NCBI GenBank assembly: GCA_031763025.1
Contig: JASSKH010000025.1
Span: 11,816,165-11,880,164 of the forward strand
Reading direction: 5' to 3'
Length of the DNA stretch: 64,000 bases
From: Macrocystis pyrifera
Lineage: Eukaryota; Sar; Phaeophyceae; Laminariales; Laminariaceae
In this document: positions 10,521-22,112 of the stretch, in pieces
How positions within the stretch are numbered: the first letter of the stretch is position 1
How the letters are laid out: each line of letters opens with the position of its first letter
Program-made: the position numbers and the translations under genes
The notes under the pieces: model-generated
Seen by the model: the letters and a program-made list of their open reading frames with translations, nothing else
Databases searched by the model: none
What the model was told of the DNA's origin: nothing

Positions 10521-10942
10521 TGCACACGTGGGAGCCTCCCCTCCGGTCCGCAATACCAAACAAACCACGCTTCCGTTGCGCTACACTCCCTACCGCGATA
10601 CACAGCACGCGGCAGAACAACCAGTGTGTGGGGAGGGTTTTTATTCAGCCAGGTACCCCGGGACTTGGTGGGCTCAAGAAAACTAAGCCTCAGCTTGAAT
10701 GCCACCCCAGAACGCGCGACACGCAATGCTTGCTTCAAAATAGAAAGTTCATTCTTGTATGGCGGCGAAGTCACGATCCAGTCAGGGCGTTTGTCGTCGT
10801 CCATGAACACGTGGCCGAATCCCTCTGATGCTGCGTCCACGTGAAAATCAGCCACCAACCTGAGGAATGCATGCCGATTGACAGTTGAAGAGTTGTGGAA
10901 TTCGCTTTGAGGTTTACGTGTTGTAATTTTTTCAGTTTTTGA
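10493..10942 (-). pseudogene. DNA adenine/cytosine-N4 methyltransferase-like fragment
   Basis: The minus strand is open for 150 codons after a TAG at 10945. No ATG precedes the conserved block; the first in-frame ATG is internal. It encodes PDWIVTSPPYKNELSILKQA, in which SPPY matches the catalytic motif IV ([DNS]-P-P-[YFW]) of N6-adenine and N4-cytosine amino-methyltransferases. GVAFKLRLSFLEP and ATEAWFVWY follow, resembling the FL/AWFVW tail of phage-type DNA methylases. The S-adenosylmethionine-binding motif I is not present upstream in this frame, so this is either an exon or a truncated copy. Its stop lies inside the 417-bp tandem duplication. The family call is from motifs only; substrate and activity are unknown. 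Confidence 0.55.
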
Positions 10943-12759
10943 CTAAAAATACGAGCTGGTGTGGGTGTAACCAGGAGATCTTTATCAGCGGATATATTTT
11001 GTGACCGTCCCCGCTTTTACGCGTTCTGGTGATTTTTTAATCAGGATCAGGGAATAAACTTTGAAACCCGGGCATACCCTGACATGATTTTGCAAGTTTT
11101 TATTCATTTCAACAATCTAGTGTTTTGAGTAACCGGAGTGCGAAAAAAAATGTACTTCTTATATTGGTAGGCAATTTTGTAAATAACCACCCCCCCCCAT
11201 TCCAGGCATTTTTGAACGTGTAGTTGCGGATGGCACGGCAAATTTTAAACGTCACGCAACGTCTTTCGCGAACTTTGATTGCACGCTGCGCATTGAAAAT
11301 AAAAGCCCTGTTATGGCAGCCTCTGGAGACTAGAGCGAACTGTTGTGAGAATCCTCGGCAGACATCGATCGACAAAACAAACGACTACGTCATGAAGTCT
11401 CGACGGAATGCGCTGCTGGTTAGGGTCTCCGACCCACCCTATTAATGGTGCACAGTAGGTGATATTTGACCTGGGTGGGCCAGACGTCTACCAAAAACAT
11501 ATTTGGCAGCTGATGTGTAGAAAACAGACGACACAAACTCTAGATCCCTCTCCCCTGGCACAAAACATTTTTTTTTTTTCAAAGTTTGGACGAACAGCGT
11601 CGGACGCCGCGGCCAACGTCTCGCCCCATAGACCGCGGATTCCAATAATACCTTCGAGGCCATCATTTACACTCATTGACCTCGCCCGCTACGGAGCTCC
11701 TTGACCGTGGGTTGATTGTACGTCGTGATAGAAGGTAAAATCGTCGCGTTACTGCGGGTGAACGAGCTGCTCGCTGTGTCTGTCTATCTTCTTGCTTGTG
11801 TGCGGCGTGATATCGGGTTTCGCGGTACTGCATCGATTTGATTAATAGATAGCTGGCGTCAACTGCCCCGTGTTATTTTAGACTTGCCGGATGGCGCCCA
11901 AGTGTCTTCCAAACAGCAACAACATACGAGGCGAGTTATACTGCCAAATTGACTTACATGGCGATGACGTTGCTTGTTGTTGCATTCTATATATATATAT
12001 ACACCAGCGGTCCGCTAACGTGCGAACAGCAGTACAACATACTATTGATACCACAGCAGTCAGTACTATCGCTCAAGCATAACGACCGTCTGTTGCAGTT
12101 ATTAGGATCTAAACGGCCATTAAATTTCGGGACATATTGCTCCATCATACTTCGGAGTTGTTCAATACACACCGCGTACGAGTACCGAGCGTTCGAGTAC
12201 TCGTACGGCAGATTGAGAAAGCCCATGCATGGTACACACGCTGATGTTTGCGGCGGCCTGAACGTTGTTCACACACAGCGATGCGGGTCGACTGAAAACA
12301 CATACCTGCGATTTAGGTCGTTGGTGGCAACATGCAAGCCGTGCGTGGGGTGAACCCTGCCGATCGCATCTCCTGTCGCTCCACAAGAATCTAGCACTCG
12401 ACCCTCGACAACGACGTTGGCCAGGAGACCACGGACTTGCACAACCAAAAGGGACAATCATCTACGAATAAACAACCACTAACGAAGCACAAACCCACAA
12501 CAACCAGTAATACTGCCAGCTACGGAACGCACCATACACCACAGCAGACACAACCAGCTGCTCTGGTTTTCAGTGCTGTCTTCCCTTCGTGGTGCAGGCT
12601 TGGCCGCAACATCATGAACAAGATACGTCGAAGTATATGGACACCTACATACCTGGTACTCACGATTCTTACAGCAGAACAGAAGTTGCAGTCAGTACAA
12701 TGCACAACAAACTAAACTACACGGTTGAGAACAGCATGTTTCGTGTCTCGTACTCGCCG
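10943..12759. other. No recognisable gene
   Basis: Contains a 10-C run near 11191, a T10 run near 11569 and an (AT)n tract near 11990. Open frames here are under 135 codons, overlap on both strands and lack motifs. No repeat boundaries were found. Confidence 0.45.
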
Positions 12760-13158
12760 CTAAAAGCTGTTTCCTGCACATACCTGAGAGCTGGTGGATG
12801 GGTAGCGCCCCATTGGCGAAGGCTGTCCAGTCGCCATTTTGTCGAGTGAGCCATGCTCGTCCTTCAACACCTCCCTTTTGTACTTCCCGTACAAGTTGTG
12901 AACGCAACCGGGCCGAGTGCAGATGCATTCTCCGTATTGGAGAAGGGCCTCAGACAGGTCACGGTCGAACACCCAAGCAGGGCCGACGTGTGCAGCCCAT
13001 TCCCTCAGGGTCTCCCAGTATGGGCCGTCCCCGACATGTCTCCATCCACCCGCGATTCCATCACGTCCTCCCAGTCTCCCGCAAGCAAAACAGCTCCCGA
13101 TGTCTCCACCAGCAGTAGCCTTCGCATGTACGGCACACCCACAGGCCGCTCGAGGCAT
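12760..13158 (-). CDS. Unrecognised Cys- and Trp-containing open frame
   Basis: A 132-codon minus frame. It has four CxxC-like or paired cysteine positions (CGCAVHA, SCFACG, CICTRPGC) and a Trp-rich middle (YWETLREWAAHVGPAWVFD). This is followed by NLYGKYKREVL. The spacing of cysteines and the balanced composition look more protein-like than the surrounding frames, but a longer Pro/Ser-rich plus frame (12853-13359) overlaps it. I do not recognise a family. It could be one exon of a gene whose other exons I cannot place, or chance. Confidence 0.25.
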   Translation of the reverse strand: MPRAACGCAVHAKATAGGDIGSCFACGRLGGRDGIAGGWRHVGDGPYWETLREWAAHVGPAWVFDRDLSEALLQYGECICTRPGCVHNLYGKYKREVLKDEHGSLDKMATGQPSPMGRYPSTSSQVCAGNSF

Positions 13159-13787
13159 TTTCAGCAGGAATCGGTACGAAAAAGAGACATTTTTTCATCC
13201 GAGCGAGACGCTAATTTCTCAACAGGCTCTCCTTCATCTGGCGATCAGACAGGTCCTGTGCCTTGCCTGACACTCCCACTACCCCGCACGATGGTCACCG
13301 AATCCTGTTCTGGACCGGACACCAGATTGTCGCGACTCCTGACCAGAGGAGTCGTTTGAGCCACGATCGAGCCACGATTTTGAGAGGCGCCGAGAAACAA
13401 TGCACACGTTCGCGTTCAGCGACAAAATTTCGCCTCCCGAGCACCACGAGTGTGTACTGAGCGTTGCCTGTGGATCTCGCGCCCGGCAATACCTTGCGTC
13501 GGCCGCTATGCACGATCATGCGATCAGGTGCTCTGTGGGGGTGCTTTTATGTGGAGACCCCTATGGATAAGACGCCTGCCATGTCACGAAATCCCGAAAA
13601 CAATAATCGATCTCGCCCACAGGCGCCCACCACGAAGACCATCTGCTAACAAGGACGCCTATCGGTAGCTGTGCATCTCAGCTACACACCCGTGGCGTCG
13701 CGAGGTCCTGTGTGACACGCTATAGCATGTAAGGATGAAAACTTAAACATGCGGCGGAATTAAACGGAACAGCACTGTGCCTCATCG
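13159..13787. other. No recognisable gene
   Basis: Nothing beyond short overlapping frames. The satellite array begins at 13788. Confidence 0.4.
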
Positions 13788-15085
13788 CATATCACATGAA
13801 TGGTTGTTCACCAACGAATGCATGCATGCCTTTCGACGACCAAACATATTCTCGAACTTAAAAGCCAGCGGATTGTAATGAAAAGAACCTCGGATACCCC
13901 ACCCTTGCCGAACTCACGATTCTTATTGAATCAACCACTTCAACGTGCCCCCCCGTCAACACCTAAATTCGTTAGAAATGAATTGTTCTCTTGCACAGCA
14001 ACTACTGGGATCGGGTCGCCATTGGAACTCAACGTTTTAGTCACCCCGTAAACAAATCCAGAATATATTTGGTCGTGAATCGCATGCAAGCACACTCGTC
14101 GCTCTTGTATACGTCTATCGCTCGCTGTGCTTGTGTGCATGGCACATCGCATATCACATGAATGCTCGTTCACCGAGGAATGCATGCATGCCTTTTATCG
14201 ACCAAACATATTCTTCGAATTCAAACAAGAGCAGAATGTATTGAAAGGAACCTCGGAGACCCCACCCCTCCCTGACCCACGTTTCTTATTGAATCCGCCG
14301 GAGCAACGTGGTTCCCCGTCAACATCTCCATTCATTCCCCAGAAGTTGTTGCTTTTGCGCAGCAACGGCCGGAGTCGGGTCGCCACAGAAACTCGGCGTT
14401 ATTCTCTACCCGTAGACGAACTCAGCATATATTTGGTAGTGAATAGCATGCAAGCACACTCGTCGCTCGTCTATACATCTATCGCTCGCTGTGCTTGAAT
14501 GCAAGCCTCTTCGCATATCACATGAATGCTCGTTCACCAACGAATGCCTGCATGCCTTCCGACGACCGAACATATTCATGTAATGAAAGGGACCTCGGCG
14601 ACTCCACCCTTGCCGAACCCACGTTTCTTATTGAATCAACCGGAGCAATGTGGCTCCCCGTCAACACCTTAATTCGTTCGCGAGGAATTGTTCTCTTGCA
14701 CAGCAACCGCTGGGATCGGGTCGCTATTGGAACTCGACGTTATAGTCAGCGCGTAGACGAATTCAGAATACATTTGGTCTTGAATCGCATGCAAGCATAC
14801 TCGTCGCTCTTCTTTACGTCTATCGCTCGCTGTGCTTGTATGCATGCCACATCGTATATCACACGATTGCTCGCCCACTGACGATTGCATGCATGCCTTT
14901 CAACGACCAAACATATTCTCGAATTCAGACACGAGCGGAATGTAGCGAAAGGAACCTCAGAGACCCCACTCCCCCCGAACCCATGTTTCCCATCAAATCA
15001 GCCGGAGCGACGTGGTCCCTTGTCAGCACATATAAATATATATATATATTCATTCGCAAGGAGTTATTTGTTCTCTTGCGCGGCA
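13788..15085 (+). repeat. Satellite-like array, four units of about 341-364 bp
   Basis: Units start at CATATCACATGAATG or its variants at 13788, 14150, 14514 and 14855 (spacings 362, 364, 341). Each carries GACCAAACATATTC, GGAACCTCGGAGACCCCAC, TGTTCTCTTGCACAGCAAC and TATCGCTCGCTGTGCTTG in the same order. The fourth unit is cut short near 15085 and holds an inserted (TA)n stretch near 15030. Units differ by about 15-20 percent, so this is an old array without recent homogenisation. Several minus-strand frames translate to similar peptides in each unit, which follows from the repetition; I do not call genes. Confidence 0.85.
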
Positions 15086-18065
15086 AAACGCGCTGAACGA
15101 GCTTGGAAGACGGCCGAAGTATTAACAATCTCCAATCGTAGTGCTGCTGCCCCCTGACTACACCGCTCTGAAGAAACGTATAGTTACAAGGGATTCCGAC
15201 AGCAACGTCAATATGGAAACCAACCAAGGAACCTCCGGCGTCGCCAACAAACAATGGGGAAGCACTTCTCACAACGCCGGACCGACATGCAATATGCAAG
15301 AGAAGGGAAAGGTCGCATTGTGCTCGCGTCTCTACGACGGAGACTGATGTGGTGCAACGCGAGTTGAATGCGAACACCATCAAGTGAACCAAAAAAAGTC
15401 AAAGCTAAGTGCTCTGCGATATCCGTCCTGTTGACCCCCAGCCTTCGGGTATCATGGCGAACTCAGGGTGATCTTAGTGCATTTCGGGAGATCGGAATGT
15501 TTGAAAAACTGTGAAACGATGTCCATCGTGCTTTTATACCATCTCACATTCAATCTTGGGTATTAGTTTATCGTATACTAGGTACGTGTGTACACCTGTT
15601 TTTGTTGTGGACAACCAGCATTATTGCCGCAGTGATTTTAACTACATCGGAAGAAATAGACCGATCGTCGGACATAGGTGGTGCATTTCTAGCAAGACAC
15701 CTAGACGACTGAACGACTATACAGTTTGCACACCCAATGGAAGGTACGAGGCACGTTTGACCTTTTTTGATGCCCACGGTTCCACCATTGTTTGTGTTAC
15801 ATACCAACCGAGCGTTGTATAACACTTAAAGGACTGAACACCGAGCAATACAGGAACGTAGAAGGAAAACTGGAGCAGATGGAGAGCGGGTACTCAAACA
15901 CTTGTGGGACACGGGTCACACGTGGTGAGATAGTTTCAGCTGGGCGTGATGATGCGCTTGCACACAAGAGAGGGAGGGGAGGCTTGATGTGTCCGGAGGG
16001 CTCGGGCTGTATGATAGATATACAATGCAGCCAAGCCTGACCCCTACGCGGCTGACAGGTATGTAGCGGGTGTAACACAACCGAATGCTTGTTTTTTCTC
16101 ATTGTTCTGATGTTGTGCCCACCGTGGAAAATGCTGATAGGTTTCTTACTGTAAGGTATACCTTAAGCGAACATATCGGGGCGGGGGGCTGTGTCGCACG
16201 GATTGAAGTTATTCAATCACGGAGTGGGTTGTTACCCCACCACAAGCATGATTTCTCTCTACCTTGGGCCTATCTCTCTTGCTTCTATTGGGGTGGGGCT
16301 ATTTACCTTTGTCCCAATACATATATATGTGTACAGAAAAGATCCATTTGAACAAGTCATCTTAACTCGCCGAAAAAAACACGTACCCGGAGGATGTATA
16401 TATGGCATTCATACAACTAGAAATTCACCTGGTAGGACGCATGGCAAGATCTCTCTGGACCCTCGGGCCTACCATTCTTTTTGCTTCTACTAGGGTGGAG
16501 ATATTTACCTTTTTCCCACATATGTACAGCAGTGTGTATCTTACTACCGCAGCAGAGCATCACACCGCTGTCCCCCGGCAGGAAGTATCTGAATAATGTC
16601 GTTCAACTGTGGAGTGCAGCAAGCAGGCCATCATTTGGGTGAAAGCATCCTATCAAAGCTATGTGGAAACTGATGACTACCAGAAGAAACGACAACTCTT
16701 GAAAATATATGCTATCACATAGCTCGTGTTATGGTGTTCTCGTACCTGGTGCGTTGGCCTTTAACTTGCTTTACCCATTAATCTGCGATTATTTCTGGTT
16801 GATCTCAGTCTGCACATAATTATTAATAGTATCTCTCTAATGTAAGAACTCAGAACGGACACTGGTTTGTACTGATGAAGTTGGGTCAAAAGGGCGGTAT
16901 GTGAAGATAACACACATATTACCGTAGTTACAAACGATATTCGAGAGGTCGCAGTACAGGGATAGTACCACAAGCGTATACACACGACCGCTTTACATTT
17001 TTAGGCTTACTGCAAAGTATGTTTTCTCTACATCATTCATATGCGAAGTATATTCAGTATATTCAGTATATCGAGCTGCCTCGCACAGGCGAAGGCTCAG
17101 TTTAGTCTTGGCAGATATGCAACATACTTCTGTACACCATGCTGCCGAGGTGAGCGATGAGATAGCTACCGCTGTGAATGAGCTACGATACTACTGACTG
17201 TACTTCAGAGTTTATATTAAGGCCGAAGATTCGATAGACTTTTCAAACTCGCAAAAAATGTCAATAGTACAGACACACAAAGATTCGATTACCTTTCGGG
17301 CCTCGATGTATTTACCCCGGATCTGAGTCGTGCTAGTAACATGAAATAGTCTTTATGGTTTTGATCGTGGTTGACATTGGTTCCTTTTGTATTTAATCCA
17401 AAGACTCCCTATGGTCTACAAAAATGCTGTAATTTGCCGCTGCTGTTATTAGCGTGAGTCCTGAAGCTCAAACCTCACCATAGGCGAGGCTGTGATTTTC
17501 GCACTATGTACGAAGTCGTCGGTAACGGGGAAATAGATAAGCTAAATTCGTGATGGTTTTTCGTTCGCGCAGACACTCTAGTGATTACTTTCAGGGGGTT
17601 CTGCACGAGACGATCCTATATGTAATTTCAAGCAGAACTATACCTTACTATTATCTGGTAAACTTTCAGCGGTAGTGGCTTGGTAGCGTACATTGCAACA
17701 GTAAAATATGTTGTACATGTGGACGAGGCGTTGGTCTGCGTGCGTGCGTATGTATGCATGTGGACGAAGCAACGCGACGTCAGGGACTAGCGTTGGCATG
17801 CGTGTGTGCGTATTCGTGTGAACGAAGCGTTGGTGTGCGTGCGTGCGCGTGCATGTATGTGGATGAAGCGAGTTTGACTTGAAAAATGAAGTTGCACAAG
17901 TGGCATCAACTTTCCCGAAGGTACAATGTTGTTGGTGAACGTGCATATTTGATTTGCATACATTATTTCGACATTGCCATGGGAGTATGTGTACACGCAC
18001 AGTTGCAGCCGGTAAACGAGCATCCAATTGAACGAAGAAGCGGCCATGCATGCACAGCAAGCGAC
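15086..18065. other. No recognisable gene; two small repeats
   Basis: Two features stand out. A block reading CTTGGGCCTATCTC...GGTGGGGCTATTTACC at about 16253-16322 recurs in altered form at 16449-16522. A GT/GC-rich stretch at 17700-17875 repeats GTGGACGAAGCGTTGGT-type units with alternating purine-pyrimidine runs. Open frames are short and without motifs. Confidence 0.45.
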
Positions 18066-18140
18066 ATTCCTTTGTTTTCGAATGGTTAGGGTATATGACT
18101 TTCATTGATTAGGCCCTGGTTCGATTCTGGCGGGGGAGCT
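18066..18140 (+). ncRNA. tRNA-Glu-like relic
   Basis: The sequence has an A-box-like segment (AATGGTTAGGGTATATGAC), a CTTTCAT that resembles the tRNA-Glu anticodon loop, and a B box (GGTTCGATTCT). The 5' TTCCTTT can pair with 3' GGGGGAG only through several G-T wobbles, and the anticodon stem has mismatches. It is therefore a degraded tRNA or the head of a tRNA-derived SINE, not a working tRNA gene. No A-rich tail could be located. Confidence 0.4.
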
Positions 18141-20369
18141 ATGTTGCGGGAAGCGTCCTATGCGCATCACGGTTTTGTACACCTGTGAATCGTCCTAGTA
18201 TCGCATGAGACACCGTATTAAAGTATGCATTTCATTCTACGGTCTGACCCGGGTGGGTTCCCGGAGATCATGGCAAATCGGAGGGGTAGGTCAAACGGGT
18301 GACGCGCGAGCGTGCAGATAACGTTCCAGCAATCAGGGCGAGTGTTCCGTGCGTTCAGAGCAAGCGTTCCGTGTCAAGGATTCAAAAGGTCATCACATGT
18401 TCTCAGCTTGGTTCAAGTCCATGCTATCCAGTGATCGACATACCCAGCTCCCCCCGAGTCCCACGCACGTTTAGTCGATCCCGTTTTCGCAATCGTAATC
18501 TTTCCGAAGTACTACAACTCCGGGTCTACAAATAAAACATGGTGAAATGCCCTCTGCTCGCCGTGACAGTACCCAGTACTAAAATCAGAACAACTGAACA
18601 CTGAACGTGTCCGCAACTGATAAGCGTACATACCTCGTAGCAAAATATCTCGAGTCCTTTTGGAACGTTGAACTTGATAGCAGCGACCCCTGCGGATCTC
18701 CCCAATGACAGGGCTCAACGGTTCCTCTGTTCGATGTACACGGCACGCTCACGTTCGAGGCCGTCGGCTCTGTTTCATAGAAGACAACCTTGTGAGTGCA
18801 GGTAAAAATTGGTTGTCGTGTTCGTCGTGATCCAACGTCAACATTAGCGTTGTTTTCCGTGAGCCTCTGCAACGTTCTGTTTGAAACACGAACGAGATCC
18901 TGTATAATACATGGTGTACTTATACCTCGGGATATTGCATCTGGTACGCTTTGCTGCGGCTGCCGCTCCCATTACCCCCCGCTAGTTTGCCGCTACTACT
19001 ACAACTACACCTACTCCTACTACTGCCACAACTACTGCAACTGCTGCTATTTGTACTTTACAGTAGCATCACCACACTAAGTTTGTACTACAGTAGATTT
19101 TACACGTCGTTTAGAACGAAAGTGTCCAGTGCTGCTCCTGCTACCACTAGCACTACTGCAACTACAGTAGTACTTCGACTACTACCACTACTATTTCTAC
19201 CACTCATTACCCAAATTTCTTGATGGCGTTGTGTAACGTGCAGGAGAGCAAGGAAAGCGTCGTTAGTATTGCGGACGGCGGAATTGTTGAGACCGCATAG
19301 GATATTCGCTACTATCTCGACTCGATCATCGTGTCTAAGATGGCCAAACCGGGACAAGAGCTGGTATGTCAATTCGCTCACCCATCAATGCGTGGTGTTT
19401 CCCGTTTTGTTGAGTAAAAGCTGGAGGTAGCGAAGAACAGGACAGGAAGACCCCCATGTATCCCTACCGTCAAGCAACGCTTCTAGAACATTTGGATCCA
19501 TCCGTTTAAATGGCGCGTTAGGCTATCTAACTTAGCATTCTCGGTACATGTGCTATACATAATGCATAGTGTGAACCACAGCATACCCGGCATGTACGTT
19601 CATGGCGGCAGATGTTTCTGCCAAAGTTACGAAACATCACCAGCTCGCAGGGTGTCTGCCTCCCGCAGATGTTCTCTTTTCTGCGCCGCGTGGATATTGC
19701 CGCAGGGCGCATGCCTTAATTGTTGCTATACTCCAATCAAACCTTTGAAGCACGCGCGGTGACCCTTGTCGCTTTAACCGAAACATCCCTGTTTTGACGT
19801 TTAGACAATGGCGTATCGTGGGGAGTCGGAATTTCCTTTGTAGCACCGCTGATCATTTGAGTTTAGACCGCGGGTGCGGCTACGACGTACGATTTCCGAC
19901 TGTTGAATTCCTCATCGCCTACCTACGTCTGTTTGGTGTTTACGCTCACGGCTCACGAACAAGATGCCACATTGTGCGAGTACTGTACGCAGCTTGTTGA
20001 TACTACTCTGGTGATGCCTTCAAGAAACAAAAACGAATATTTGGTTCAGCATATGCTGAGCTCTATCGCCCAAATAAGGTTTTTCCTATATCCCCGTATC
20101 TAGAACACTACCGATCTGTAGATAAACTCCTTCCACAGGTAGAAGGTATTGAGGTGAATCGGATATGTTAGACTCAATATTCGATGCTAATAGACAGTCA
20201 GAAAAAAACGGCGGAGTCGTACTCCGACAAGAAAAACCTGATCTACAACTGCTGCTTCAGATGGTCACCCATCGTTTACTGCAGTATCCAAGCCAAGACA
20301 GTCGGTTAGCGTAACACACAGGTACTGACTGCTTTTGGTGTGACCGCTCTGTTCGAACACCGGCGGTGA
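18141..20369. other. No recognisable gene; TAC/TGC-rich low-complexity tract
   Basis: A CTACTACTACAACTAC-type trinucleotide tract occupies about 18980-19200 and produces repetitive Tyr/Leu/Thr frames on all readings. The rest has only short frames. No splice-consistent chain of exons was found. Confidence 0.45.
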
Positions 20370-20972
20370 ACCCTCGATACCTATGTCATTTCCTGTGACT
20401 GTTTGACGGTACAGGATGAACCCGCCAGACAGCCCGTGGAGCTTAGTCCCGCGCTCAAGACCTCTCTAGCGGCGTTTCGCGCCAAACACGGCCATGCCCG
20501 ACGATGTTGCCTCCCCCCCCCCCCCCCCCCGCCCCCCCCCGTCCCGTCCATCTCCACTCCCCCTTCAGCTTCATGCATTCCATCCGACAACAGCGGTGGT
20601 AATGACAGCGAGAGCGTAGCATTGGTTTTGACCAGCTACGTTGACACGACGGGCGGACCGGAAGCGCTTCACTCGGCACAATTCCGACATGCTCACGCGG
20701 AGACGGCCACCAAGAATGCGGAAGACTCCTGCGTGAGCCGCACTTATTTCAATGCTGACCACGACCTTATCGACGACAGTAGGAGCCCAGCCGCCAGCCC
20801 TGCATTTAGAACCGTCTCAACCCCTGCACTCGCTTCAGTCCCATTCCCAGCCCCGGCGCGGAGCCAACCTACGTCACCCCAAGAACCCCAGATAGCCCTG
20901 ACCCTCCCCCCGCCGCTGCCCCAGCTCCACGCCCACCTTCCACTCCGGGAGCTCCAACAGCTCCAACAGTAA
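20370..20972 (+). CDS. Unrecognised Pro-rich open frame
   Basis: Open for 201 codons after a TGA at 20367, with no ATG near its beginning (first possible start is TTG at 20403). A run of 18 C plus 9 C (20513-20540) encodes a polyproline stretch near residue 45. Other words are ARQPVELSPALKTSLAAF and a Ser/Pro/Ala-rich C-terminal half. Low-complexity composition makes the frame unreliable as a gene, but GC-rich codon use differs from the flanks and downstream frames (21124-21437) are also open. It could be a gag-like or linker fragment of an older retroelement. No function assigned. Confidence 0.25.
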   Translation, partial: TLDTYVISCDCLTVQDEPARQPVELSPALKTSLAAFRAKHGHARRCCLPPPPPPPPPVPSISTPPSASCIPSDNSGGNDSESVALVLTSYVDTTGGPEALHSAQFRHAHAETATKNAEDSCVSRTYFNADHDLIDDSRSPAASPAFRTVSTPALASVPFPAPARSQPTSPQEPQIALTLPPPLPQLHAHLPLRELQQLQQ

Positions 20973-22090
20973 CAGCCAGTCATGGCCACAGTCGCAACCA
21001 CAGCCTAAATACGTCCTCCACCCACACTCCCACTCTCGGCAGCCCCGGACGTCACCAGTGGGAGTCGGATCACGATCAGTCCGGATCTGGAAGCAACAAC
21101 CACGCCCGAAGCTCGCCCTGTAAGTGGGAGAGGTGTTGAACCCGCCAGATTTTTCCGGGAGCGTCAAATCGATCCTGTGGCCCGCCGGAGCAAGGTTCAT
21201 CATGTTCCGCAAGGTGCTGGAAGGAGCTTCCTCAGAAATCACGAATTCCAAAGGAAGCGCACGGACTGTCTCGACCGTCATGGTGGCCCCGGATGCTGGC
21301 AGCCTCAAGCGTGTCTTCCTAGACAGAATGGCACTGAGGAAGGGAAAGCCGGAGGAAAGCGTCCCCACCAGCGGGAAGGACAAGTGGGTCGCTGGGGGGT
21401 GGCTTCCGAAGCGGTGACAACACCCTCAAGATGTTGAGAGGGCCAGGGGGCGCCTTGGTGAGGTTGAGATGACACTCGATGACAGGGCAGGCGCGGTGAG
21501 TCTTGATTGTTTGTTGTTTTGAGATGAAGGATCGAATCCAAATCTGCAAATATGCTAAAGTATTGCCCCCCCCGTAGCTTTTGAATGACCGTAGCGTATC
21601 CTGGTCTCGTTCGGGCTCTAAAGATGCGACGTAGAGCTGTGCTTTGTGCCGGTGGTTAGTTTTCTCGGTTGACGTGCAGGTTGTTGCTCCCAAAGATACC
21701 TAAATGGTGAATCATTCTGGCGAACCCCCAACCTTATCGGGCATTGTACGACTCCGACAGGGAAGTCCTTCTTACCTTCTATCCAACACCGCTGCTTCTA
21801 CGGTTTCCATGCCTTCAACGCAGGACGTTTATCTTGAGGGCACGAAGATGGTAGAGCGATCTGGCCCCAACAAGCAGGAATGGGTCAACCAATTTCCTTG
21901 GAGGCGGCGCAAGAGCAAGAATTATGAGCTTTACGTGACTGAGGATGGATTCATTCGAGGTTAAAATGGGCAAAAGGAGGATATGGGGTGTCGCAGCGGA
22001 CATGATTAAGTGATGCCTTTGTTTGCGATACCAACAGGATCAGCACGTTTGTATTGATGTGTATGGTTTGGTGCGCGAGTATGGCAGACT
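20973..22090. other. Weak open frames only
   Basis: Plus frames at 21124-21417 and 21177-21437 overlap in different phases and a minus frame covers both; none has a known motif. A plus frame 21704-21964 starts at ATG and encodes 86 residues ending KNYELYVTEDGFIRG. It is unrecognised and too short to support. Confidence 0.35.
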
Positions 22091-22112
22091 GGGGGGGGGG
22101 GGGGGGGGGGGG
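22091..22112 (+). repeat. 22-base G homopolymer
   Basis: An uninterrupted run of 22 G. Similar G/C runs occur at 4080-4092 (13), 20513-20530 (18), 42678-42695 (18) and 53860-53875 (16). Such tracts are prone to replication slippage and to sequencing error, so their length is uncertain. Confidence 0.95.

Noticed and set aside
14495..14881. 128-codon frame inside the satellite
   Set aside because: Neighbouring units break the frame by indels; similarity of peptides follows from DNA repetition.
13788..15085. CRISPR-like regular repeats
   Set aside because: Units are about 360 bp and similar throughout, with no short identical repeats separated by unique spacers, and the DNA is eukaryotic.
18066..18140. 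Functional tRNA-Glu gene
   Set aside because: Acceptor stem relies on wobbles and the anticodon stem is mismatched; only promoter boxes are kept.
20874..21383. 169-codon minus frame
   Set aside because: Overlaps several equally open plus frames in GC-rich sequence; Gly/Trp/Arg-rich reading of a Pro-rich strand.
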